From Domibacillus indicus (GTDB taxonomy: Bacteria; Bacillota; Bacilli; Bacillales; Domibacillaceae): DNA of 64,000 nt. Shown in pieces: positions 16,024-22,231 of this stretch. Position 1 is the stretch's first letter. Every line of letters begins with the position of its first letter. Below the pieces are notes generated by a model. That model saw only the letters and a program-made list of their open reading frames with translations. It was not told the DNA's origin and searched no databases. The stretch spans positions 496,001-560,000 of the forward strand of contig NZ_JAMBOO010000001.1 in assembly GCF_023715895.1 (NCBI RefSeq), written 5' to 3'. A program made the translations under genes and the position numbers.

Positions 16024-16863
16024 TCAGCTATGAAATATCGAGCCGGCGACGATTTCATCAGCGCTCTTTTGCAATAGCTCTTCTACTTTAAATGGGCCGG
16101 ATCGCTCTGAAAAAGACTGGACAATATGATAGCCGATACAATACCCAATCCACTTGGGAAGGCGGCGATCTTTTTTTCCATATAAAAAATCATGCTGTAG
16201 TTCTTTATCTGTACTCTCCAACGCAGAAACAAACGTTTTTTTCCATAGTTTCATTGCCGTTTCAAGTGAATACAGACCTACCCAGGGAGCGAGCTGCTTT
16301 TCCCCATACAGTTCTTTTACCGCAAACTCAGCTATTCCTTCTAAAACAAGGGCCTCTTTTAAACGCAAAGAATGATCCTCTTTTTTGAAATGATCTAACC
16401 AGCATACATGATTGTACTCATGTGCCAGCAGGGCTTTTACCTCTTCTCTTGGTAAATCAGGTGTCAAAAACAAAAAAATAACTTTCCCGACAGCAGCTCC
16501 ATTTTTCTTAGGGATAGACGCTTTGCCTCTCCAGCGTGCTTTTCGTATCGGAAAAAGAACAATATGTGCTTCAGGTCCATTCCACTTTTGCTGCAGCTCT
16601 TTGTATTCCTGTGCCGCCAGCTCCCACATACGACTTTTATCCATTTCCTCCACAGTGTTCCATGTTTTTTCCCATTCGGATGGATCAAACAATCCGGCGG
16701 CAAGCAGGTGATAGTGAAGTTCCTCTGGGCTGAACGCTGGAAAAAAAGAGACCAGCGGGGCACACAGCGTCTCACATTGAATAAAATACACTTCCTTTTT
16801 TCCTTTTCTTTCACACTCTCTTATAAACTCATCCAGCCATGCTCTACTGTTTAATACCGGCAT
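16024..16863 (-). CDS. DUF2268-domain putative zinc protease (YjaZ-like)
   Basis: The 279-residue protein has the zinc-protease motif HEYNH (about residue 149, ALLAHEYNHVCWL), and a downstream glutamate in LEGIAEFAV is a candidate third ligand. This is the layout of DUF2268, to which B. subtilis YjaZ belongs. No signal peptide or membrane segment is seen, so it is predicted to be cytosolic. The C-terminal GYCIGYHIVQSF block is also typical. The gene stands alone between terminators. Proteolytic activity is inferred from the motif only and the substrate is unknown. Confidence 0.82.
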   Translation of the reverse strand: MPVLNSRAWLDEFIRECERKGKKEVYFIQCETLCAPLVSFFPAFSPEELHYHLLAAGLFDPSEWEKTWNTVEEMDKSRMWELAAQEYKELQQKWNGPEAHIVLFPIRKARWRGKASIPKKNGAAVGKVIFLFLTPDLPREEVKALLAHEYNHVCWLDHFKKEDHSLRLKEALVLEGIAEFAVKELYGEKQLAPWVGLYSLETAMKLWKKTFVSALESTDKELQHDFLYGKKDRRLPKWIGYCIGYHIVQSFSERSGPFKVEELLQKSADEIVAGSIFHS

Positions 16864-16952
16864 GATGCTGCCTCCTTTTTCACTGCCTTTCTTATATATA
16901 TATGAATAAGTTTATTTTGGAGCAGCCGTACTGTTTTTATAGAAAAAAGTAT

Positions 16953-17007
16953 GTTTCATAGACTTTTCGTTTATCCATCTCTTTTTTTCCTGCATAAACT
17001 ATGAAAC
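16953..17007. repeat. Long-spaced perfect inverted repeat upstream of the Sm-like gene
   Basis: GTTTCATAG (16953-16961) and CTATGAAAC (16999-17007) are perfect complements separated by 37 bp. The right arm abuts the ribosome binding site of the next gene. In RNA the pair could form a long stem that hides the start region; in DNA it could be a two-site operator. The stretch CATAAACTA (16993-17001) also resembles a sporulation sigma-E/K -10 box, without a clear -35. Confidence 0.4.
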
Positions 17008-17025
17008 AAAGAAAGGAGGAATATC

Positions 17026-17280
17026 ATGTCTCGAGCACACTTTTATCATCTTTGCTCACAGCACACAGGAAAAAAAGTGAAAATTACCTGCCGTGATGGC
17101 AAAGTTCATACAGGAAGAATTACCCGCGTAACGAGAGACCATGTTTGGATTCGTCCTGCCGGCTTTTTAGGAGGGTTTGGCTACGGATTTTATGGCTGGT
17201 ATGGCTACGGATACGGCTATCCGGTTGCCCTGGCGGCTATTGCCGGTTTTGCCCTCGCATCTGCCTTTTTCTTATGGTGA
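17026..17280 (+). CDS. Small Sm-like/Gly-Tyr-rich hydrophobic protein, function unknown
   Basis: This 84-residue protein has two parts. Residues 10-44 (GKKVKITCRDGKVHTGRITRV...) have the strand-turn-strand spacing of Sm/SH3-like small barrels. Residues 45-64 are Gly/Tyr/Phe/Trp-rich (GGFGYGFYGWYGYGYGYP), and the end is a single hydrophobic segment (ALAAIAGFALASAFFLW). A very good AAAGGAGG site precedes the ATG. I do not recognise a named family. The composition suggests a membrane- or spore-surface-associated protein, which is inference. It is monocistronic, closed by a strong terminator. Confidence 0.7.
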   Translation: MSRAHFYHLCSQHTGKKVKITCRDGKVHTGRITRVTRDHVWIRPAGFLGGFGYGFYGWYGYGYGYPVALAAIAGFALASAFFLW

Positions 17281-17286
17281 AAAAAT

Positions 17287-17322
17287 AAAAAAACGGTCAT
17301 CTTATATAAGATGACCGTTTTT
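17287..17322. terminator. Bidirectional terminator between the Sm-like gene and hflX
   Basis: AAAAACGGTCATCTTATATAAGATGACCGTTTTT is a near-perfect hairpin with A- and T-runs at both ends, serving convergent transcripts. Confidence 0.9.
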
Positions 17323-17331
17323 AAAAGCGGG

Positions 17332-18600
17332 TTAGCCGGTAACAAAGGACTTGAATTTTTCATAATCTTTTCGATGACATTCAACCGTCAGCTTTGTTCC
17401 ATTCTCTTCATATTCTGTTTCGAGCACAGCCGCGTGCTCATTAAAGTACGATACGACTTCCCCTTCGTCGAATGGGATAAGCAGGGTGCAGCGGACATAG
17501 TCTTTAAACAAGTACTCTTTCAGCTTATTCGTCAGCTCGCTGATACCGGCTCTTTCTTTGGCGGATATATATACCGAATCACCGGCTGTCTGCGGGTATT
17601 CGATACCGGCCCGGTCTGCTTTATTGTATACATAGACGACCGGCATGTTTTCTGCCCCAATATCTGCGAGCGTTTTTTCCGTAATATCTATCATTGTTTC
17701 AAACTGCGGGCTTGATACATCAATGACATGAACAAGCACATCGGCAAATGCCGCTTCCTCCAGTGTTGAGCGAAACGCTTTTACAAGATGGTGCGGCAGC
17801 TTGTTTACAAATCCGACCGTATCAGCGAGCAAAAACTCTTTTTTATCCGGAAGCTCAATGCTGCGCACAGATGTATCCAGCGTAGCAAAAAGCATGTCTT
17901 TCTCAAAAACCTCTCCCCCGTCTCCGCCGTACGTTCCGAGCATTGCGTTCATAACAGTTGACTTGCCGGCATTTGTATAGCCGACAAGCGCAGCAACAGG
18001 CAGGTTATTTTTTTGGCGCTGTCTGCGCTGTACAGTCCGCTGCTCCGAAATTTTCGCCAGTTCTTTGCGTAAATAAGAAATTTTCGATTCAATTTTCCGG
18101 CGGTCAAGCTCGAGCTTCGTTTCCCCGGCACCACGGTTCTTAAAGCCTGAGCCGCCCCCCTGACGCCCAAGTGCCACATACGTGCCGACCAGGCGCGGCA
18201 GCATATACTGAAGACGGGCCATCTCCACCTGGAGCTGTGCTTCTTTCGTTTTGGCGCGCCGGCCGAAGATGTCTAAAATAAGCATGGTTCGGTCGATTAC
18301 TTCGCAATCAAGCTCTTTTTCGAGATTTCGAATTTGCGATGGCGACAGCTCACTGTCAAAAATCACGACATCTGCTTCCATCTGTTCGACAAGATGCTGC
18401 AGCTCTTCTACTTTTCCCGTTCCCATATACAGAGCGGGATGTGTACGAGGCAGATTTTGCGTCAGCTCCCCCTTTACTTCAATGCCGCACGCTTCGGCCA
18501 GATTTTTGAGCTCTTCCATTGAGTACAGAAAATCTCCCTCGCTATCCGTATTTACACCCGCTGTAATGCCCTTGAGTTGTTCGGTTTTTGTTTCGTTCAT
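17332..18600 (-). CDS. hflX: GTPase HflX
   Basis: The 422-residue protein has an N-terminal HflX domain with the glycine-rich linker GRQGGGSGFKNRGAGETKLELDRR and a coiled region with KISEQRTVQRRQRQK. The GTPase domain has G1 GYTNAGKST (about residue 206), G3 DTVGF and G4 NKAD. HflX binds the 50S subunit and splits stalled or hibernating ribosomes. It lacks the extra N-terminal antibiotic-resistance features I could identify with confidence, so it is the housekeeping type by default. A terminator-like hairpin sits between its promoter and its ribosome binding site, which suggests regulation by attenuation. Confidence 0.95.
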   Translation of the reverse strand: MNETKTEQLKGITAGVNTDSEGDFLYSMEELKNLAEACGIEVKGELTQNLPRTHPALYMGTGKVEELQHLVEQMEADVVIFDSELSPSQIRNLEKELDCEVIDRTMLILDIFGRRAKTKEAQLQVEMARLQYMLPRLVGTYVALGRQGGGSGFKNRGAGETKLELDRRKIESKISYLRKELAKISEQRTVQRRQRQKNNLPVAALVGYTNAGKSTVMNAMLGTYGGDGGEVFEKDMLFATLDTSVRSIELPDKKEFLLADTVGFVNKLPHHLVKAFRSTLEEAAFADVLVHVIDVSSPQFETMIDITEKTLADIGAENMPVVYVYNKADRAGIEYPQTAGDSVYISAKERAGISELTNKLKEYLFKDYVRCTLLIPFDEGEVVSYFNEHAAVLETEYEENGTKLTVECHRKDYEKFKSFVTG

Positions 18601-18616
18601 AGGGACCTCCGTTCTG

Positions 18617-18644
18617 AAAAAACCGCAGACATCGGCCTGCGGTT
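18617..18644 (-). terminator. Terminator-like hairpin in the hflX leader (candidate attenuator)
   Basis: In the hflX sense strand, AACCGCAG pairs with CTGCGGTT across an 8-nt loop and is followed at once by six T's, then the AACGGAGG ribosome binding site. uppP upstream already has its own terminator at 18714-18740, so this hairpin is not needed for that gene. It may be a premature terminator controlling hflX. Confidence 0.5.
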
Positions 18645-18659
18645 CGGTTTCGTGCTGTT

Positions 18660-18689
18660 AGTTTACCACGCCCGCGTCTTTTAAATCAA
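18660..18689 (-). promoter_or_regulatory. Candidate hflX promoter
   Basis: Minus strand TTGATT (plus 18684-18689) and TAAACT (18660-18665) with an 18-bp spacer. The predicted start near 18653 is only about 9 nt before the leader hairpin. Confidence 0.4.
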
Positions 18690-18713
18690 ACGCTGTGAAC
18701 GCTTATTTCCATA

Positions 18714-18740
18714 TAAAAAAGCGGGGTATGCACCCCGCTT
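18714..18740 (-). terminator. Terminator of uppP
   Basis: In the minus strand AAGCGGGGT-GCAT-ACCCCGCTT is followed by a T-run. The stem includes the uppP stop codon. Confidence 0.85.
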
Positions 18741-19572
18741 ACAAAAAGACGAAATAAATGACCGCTGCCAGAATGATACGATAAATGGCAAACGGAGTTA
18801 ATTTGATACGGTTAATTAATTTCAAGAAGAACTTAATGGAAATTAAAGCGAAAATAAAAGCACTGATAAAACCGACCGCATAAAAAGGAAGATCGGAGCT
18901 TGAAATATACTCAAGGTTTTTCAACAGTGAAATAGAGCTGGCCCCGGCCATAATCGGCACGGCCATAATAAACGTAAAATCCGCTGCAGCACGATAGCTC
19001 ATGCCAACAAGAACCCCGCCGGAAATGGTAGATCCAGAACGTGAAAAACCGGGAAGCAGAACAGAAAGACATTGGAAAATACCAACAAGAAATGCCTGCT
19101 TATACGTTATTTGATCAACAGTCTCAGCTATATTAGCCGTCTGCTTTCTGCCCCTGTAAAGGTCTGCAATCATCATCAGGACAGCACCAGCCACAAGTCC
19201 GATCAACACAGTCTCGGTTGTAAACAAATACTTATCAATCGTATCTTCAAACAAAACACCTAAAACCCCGGCCGGAACCAATCCAACAAGCACCTGGCCA
19301 AGACGAAGCCGATTTTCTTTGCCGCGTGTTTCTTTGTTTAAGCCAAGCAAATCAATAAACCGCTGCCTGAATACAACAACCACCGCTAAAATAGAACCAA
19401 GCTGGATGACAACCTTGAACGTATTAGCTGCATATTTTCCCAAAAATTCTTTAGAGTGAAGCCACATATCATCGACAATAATCATATGCCCTGTTGAAGA
19501 AACCGGGGCAAATTCGGTCATTCCTTCTACAAGCCCGAGAATAACCGCTTTTAATAGAGTGATAAAATCCAT
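18739..19572 (-). CDS. uppP: Undecaprenyl-diphosphatase UppP/BacA
   Basis: The 277-residue membrane protein has about eight hydrophobic segments and both catalytic signatures of the BacA family: EGMTEFAPVSSTGHMI near residues 16-31 and PGFSRSGST near 170. It removes phosphate from undecaprenyl diphosphate to recycle the carrier for peptidoglycan and teichoic acid assembly. Overproduction is known to confer bacitracin resistance. It is monocistronic with its own terminator. Confidence 0.95.
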   Translation of the reverse strand: MDFITLLKAVILGLVEGMTEFAPVSSTGHMIIVDDMWLHSKEFLGKYAANTFKVVIQLGSILAVVVVFRQRFIDLLGLNKETRGKENRLRLGQVLVGLVPAGVLGVLFEDTIDKYLFTTETVLIGLVAGAVLMMIADLYRGRKQTANIAETVDQITYKQAFLVGIFQCLSVLLPGFSRSGSTISGGVLVGMSYRAAADFTFIMAVPIMAGASSISLLKNLEYISSSDLPFYAVGFISAFIFALISIKFFLKLINRIKLTPFAIYRIILAAVIYFVFL

Positions 19573-19637
19573 TCCTATTCTCCTTTGTCAGATTTCCACT
19601 CTCTAAAGTAGCATACTTTTCACTATACGCCAATTGA

Positions 19638-19922
19638 TTACTGTTTAGACTTCCATTCTGCCAGAATCTTGAGAGCCGCTTCTTTACTTAAATGAATACC
19701 TCCGCTGAATGAACGGCAGTCAGGCGATGCAGCGCCCGTTATATAACACATTTGCGTTTCCTCCACCTGCTGCTCTGTGTATTTCTCAATCGTAATTTCA
19801 TCCTGCTGTCCTATTATCCGTACCCGGTCTTCCGGAGAAATACCCAGTTCCTTCCGCACCGATTTGGGCAGAACCACCCGCCCCTGCGCATCCATAATTC
19901 GCTTTGATTTCACCGCAATCAT
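19638..19922 (-). CDS. AbrB-family transition-state regulator paralogue
   Basis: The 94-residue protein has an N-terminal AbrB swapped-hairpin domain (RIMDAQGRVVLPKSVRKELGI). Its C-terminal part, CYITGAASPDC...GGIHLSKEAALKIL, matches the C-terminal oligomerisation region of AbrB/Abh (CLMTG...GKITLSPEGA). It is therefore a full-length AbrB-type protein rather than a MazE antitoxin, and no toxin gene is adjacent. Start ATG 19922 is chosen with AGAGGTG about 7 nt upstream; a GTG three codons earlier sits too close to the site. Targets are unknown. Confidence 0.82.
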   Translation of the reverse strand: MIAVKSKRIMDAQGRVVLPKSVRKELGISPEDRVRIIGQQDEITIEKYTEQQVEETQMCYITGAASPDCRSFSGGIHLSKEAALKILAEWKSKQ

Positions 19923-19979
19923 GCATTTCACCTCTTTTAGTAAGATAAGACTACTATTTCAGCCTTCCTTTTTTTAGTC

Positions 19980-20218
19980 AAAACAAGATAAATAAGGAAA
20001 AAGACAGAAAAAATGCTTCTCACAAGATCCTATTACCTAATTGACTAGCTTTAAAATAAATCTTATAGCATGTTTTCTACGGGAATTAGGTCCAAAGATC
20101 TAAACAAACCGAATGTAGAATGTAAATTTGTCATTTTTACAATTAATGTTAAAAAAAGATGGTTTTAGATGATACAAAAGCTTCTATGTATATTTTGCTT
20201 TGAGAAAAGGAGAACAAA
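19980..20218. other. AT-rich intergenic stretch
   Basis: No open frame with a start signal, no strong hairpin and no RNA gene was recognised. TTGACT near 20041 followed by TTATAG about 16 bp on could be a weak rightward promoter for the degenerate small frame that follows. Confidence 0.35.
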
Positions 20219-20335
20219 ATGAACGCCTTATGAAAACTGAGTTTTAGAATTTTAACAGCGGCTTTATCAGCTCTTCTTGTTTCCTATATCCCTATTTTTT
20301 CAACTCTAATTTACGGATGTAGAGAAAATGCTTGA
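20219..20335 (+). pseudogene. Degenerate small hydrophobic/secreted peptide gene
   Basis: A strong AAAGGAG site is followed by ATG AAC GCC TTA and then TGA. Past that stop the same frame reads KLSFRILTAALSALLVSYIPIF, a typical signal peptide or membrane segment, and ends at 20335. A CGA-to-TGA transition (Arg to stop) would explain the break. In the next frame, 20310-20390 reads DVEKMLEQLNDFSQ..., which may be the rest of the protein after a one-base shift. I read this as a decayed small exported-peptide gene. The identity is unknown. Chance cannot be excluded for so short a frame. Confidence 0.4.
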
Positions 20336-20400
20336 ACAGCTTAACGATTTTTCTCAATCCTCCGCCGGTCAAAAGAAACCAGATCACAATAATATAAAAC

Positions 20401-20430
20401 AAAAAACGCCTTGCGAACAAGGCGTTTTTT
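20401..20430. terminator. Bidirectional terminator next to mhqD
   Basis: AAAAAACGCCTT-GCGAAC-AAGGCGTTTTTT, a perfect symmetric hairpin 14 bp beyond the mhqD-like stop codon and downstream of the degenerate rightward frame. Confidence 0.88.
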
Positions 20431-20443
20431 CTTATCAGAACAA

Positions 20444-21046
20444 TTAAGCGAGATGGGTTTTGAACCACTGTGCTGCTGCCCGCACTTCTGTAGCTGTCAG
20501 CATATGGCCATTCATTTCCCAGTGAACGTCTGTTTCTGCGCCGGCACCAGCCAGCAGCGCCGCTAAATCATCTGTTTCTTTTGCCGGACAAATAGGATCG
20601 TTTTTTCCAGCTGTAATAAAAACAGGGGTGCCTGTTAAATCCGGAAGTTCAATCCCTCTTCTCGGCACCATTGGATGATGAAGGATCGCACCTTTTAAAG
20701 AATCTTTCAAATGAAATAATAGACTTGCAGCAATGTTTGCACCATTCGAGTAGCCGATCGCCACTACTTTATTCCGGTTAAACCCGTAGTCGCGTGCCGC
20801 CTGGGCTAAAAATTCATTTAATTCATTTGTGCGGAACACTAAATCTTCCTCATCAAATACTCCTTCTGCCAGCCGTCTGAAAAAGCGCGGCATACCATTT
20901 TCAAGCACATTTCCCCGCACGCTCAATACAGATGCATCCGGATCAATACTGTCAGCGAGCGGCAGCAGGTCATGCTCGGTGCCTCCTGTTCCATGTAAGA
21001 GAAGCAGGACACGGTCGTTTGATCCTTTTTGAAATACATGTTTCAT
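20444..21046 (-). CDS. mhqD: Alpha/beta hydrolase MhqD-like (putative carboxylesterase/phospholipase)
   Basis: The 200-residue alpha/beta hydrolase has an oxyanion motif LLLLHGTGGTEHDLL, nucleophile Ser in GYSNGANIA (about residue 107), the acid in AGKNDPICP and a C-terminal His in NGHMLT. Length and blocks such as SVRGNVLENGMPRFFRRLAEG match B. subtilis MhqD (YodD), a hydrolase induced by methylhydroquinone. The MhqE dioxygenase that partners it in B. subtilis is not adjacent. An imperfect palindrome resembling the MhqR operator overlaps the predicted start point. Natural substrate unknown. Confidence 0.82.
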   Translation of the reverse strand: MKHVFQKGSNDRVLLLLHGTGGTEHDLLPLADSIDPDASVLSVRGNVLENGMPRFFRRLAEGVFDEEDLVFRTNELNEFLAQAARDYGFNRNKVVAIGYSNGANIAASLLFHLKDSLKGAILHHPMVPRRGIELPDLTGTPVFITAGKNDPICPAKETDDLAALLAGAGAETDVHWEMNGHMLTATEVRAAAQWFKTHLA

Positions 21047-21072
21047 GGCGCTTCCACCTTTTCTGTTTTTAT

Positions 21073-21119
21073 TATCTCGAATTAAAGATAATAGTACAGG
21101 AGGAAGAGAAGTGCGTCAA
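21073..21119 (-). promoter_or_regulatory. mhqD promoter with MhqR-like operator
   Basis: Minus strand TTGACG (plus 21114-21119) and TACTAT (21091-21096) are 17 bp apart. The imperfect palindrome TATCTCGAATTAAAGATA (21073-21090) covers the predicted start. It resembles the MhqR operator I recall from B. subtilis (ATCTcgaattcgAGAT), with two changes in one arm. Confidence 0.55.
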
Positions 21120-21130
21120 TTCCTTTTCCC

Positions 21131-21880
21131 TTAATACGCAGCCGCCAGAGCCATTTCACGTTCCAGCTGCTCCCGGCAGTTGACGACGTCGCCAATGACA
21201 ATCACAGCCGGATTGCCTATTTCCTGCTTCTGCGTTTCTTCTGCAATACGGCATAGCGGTGCTGTTACAACGCGCTGTGCATTTGTCGTGCCCTGCTCAA
21301 TCACCGCGGCCATCATTGCCCCATTGCGCCCATGGTGAATGAGCTGCTTCGTAATATGATCCAAGTGTTTCATGCCCATATAAATCACAAGCGTGTCTAC
21401 AGACGTGGCAAGCTTCGACCAATCTGTTTCCCCTTTGCCTTCCATTTGATGCCCGGTGACAATGGCGAATGAATTGCCATATTCCCGGTGTGTGACGGGA
21501 ATATTTGCATAAGCCGGTGCAGCAATGCCCGCTGTAATACCCGGAATAATTTCAACCGGGATGCCAAAACTTCTCGCATAAGCAGCTTCTTCGCCGCCGC
21601 GTCCGAACACAAACGGATCACCGCCTTTTAAACGCACCACACTTTTTCCGTCAGAAGCGAACTTTACCATCAGCCGATTAATACGGTCCTGAGTCATCAC
21701 ATGATTGCCTGGAAACTTTCCGCAGAAGACGCGGACAGCTGATGGTTTTGACTCCTTCAACAGCTCTTTGTTTACAAGCCGGTCATATAAAATAACATCG
21801 GCCGTTTGAATGGCTTTTAATGCTTTAACGGTAATGAGTTCCGGATCGCCCGGCCCTGCTCCTACAATCGATACACCCAT
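21131..21880 (-). CDS. Uroporphyrinogen-III C-methyltransferase (SUMT)
   Basis: The 249-residue tetrapyrrole methylase has the N-terminal GAGPGDPELITVKALKAI motif, the KGGDPFVFGRGGEE loop and the PGITAGIAAPAYANIPVTHR block specific to SUMT. It uses S-adenosylmethionine to make precorrin-2, the precursor of siroheme needed by nitrite reductase. It is the last gene of the nirB-nirD-sumT operon. It is single-domain, unlike fused CysG. The dehydrogenase/ferrochelatase that completes siroheme is not in the window. Confidence 0.93.
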   Translation of the reverse strand: MGVSIVGAGPGDPELITVKALKAIQTADVILYDRLVNKELLKESKPSAVRVFCGKFPGNHVMTQDRINRLMVKFASDGKSVVRLKGGDPFVFGRGGEEAAYARSFGIPVEIIPGITAGIAAPAYANIPVTHREYGNSFAIVTGHQMEGKGETDWSKLATSVDTLVIYMGMKHLDHITKQLIHHGRNGAMMAAVIEQGTTNAQRVVTAPLCRIAEETQKQEIGNPAVIVIGDVVNCREQLEREMALAAAY

Positions 21881-21898
21881 CTTCGTCCGCCTCCCCCT

Positions 21899-22222
21899 TT
21901 AAATAAATAAGTATACGTCGTCGTCTTCAATAACGGCTTTATAAGTGGACACACAGCCCACATCCGGCGCCTGCACTTTCCCATCAGTTGTGCAAATTTT
22001 CCAGTCATGCATCGGGCAGAAAACGTGCTCGCCGCTGACAATCCCTTCTGCGAGCACCCCGCCTTTATGCGGGCAGCGATTTTCAATCGCTCTGACCGTG
22101 CCATTTCCAAGTTTAAACACAGCCAGTTCCACCTCTCCCACCCGGACGGTTTTTCCCATTTTCTCCGGCAAATCCGCAATGGATGCGATCCGCACCTTCT
22201 CCAATGTTTTTTCCATGTTCAC
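21899..22222 (-). CDS. nirD: Nitrite reductase [NAD(P)H] small subunit
   Basis: The 107-residue protein has a Rieske-like domain of the NirD type. It keeps CPHKGG and CPMHDWKI; these are Cys-x-His pairs, so unlike many NirD proteins it may still bind a [2Fe-2S] cluster. It is the partner of the large subunit encoded 9 bp upstream and is needed for assimilatory reduction of nitrite to ammonium in the cytosol. The ATG follows AAGGGGG. Confidence 0.92.
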   Translation of the reverse strand: MNMEKTLEKVRIASIADLPEKMGKTVRVGEVELAVFKLGNGTVRAIENRCPHKGGVLAEGIVSGEHVFCPMHDWKICTTDGKVQAPDVGCVSTYKAVIEDDDVYLFI

Positions 22223-22231
22223 AGCCCCCTT

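Noticed and set aside
19638-19922. MazE/AbrB-type antitoxin of a toxin-antitoxin pair
   Set aside because: The protein has the C-terminal AbrB region and there is no toxin-size gene beside it.
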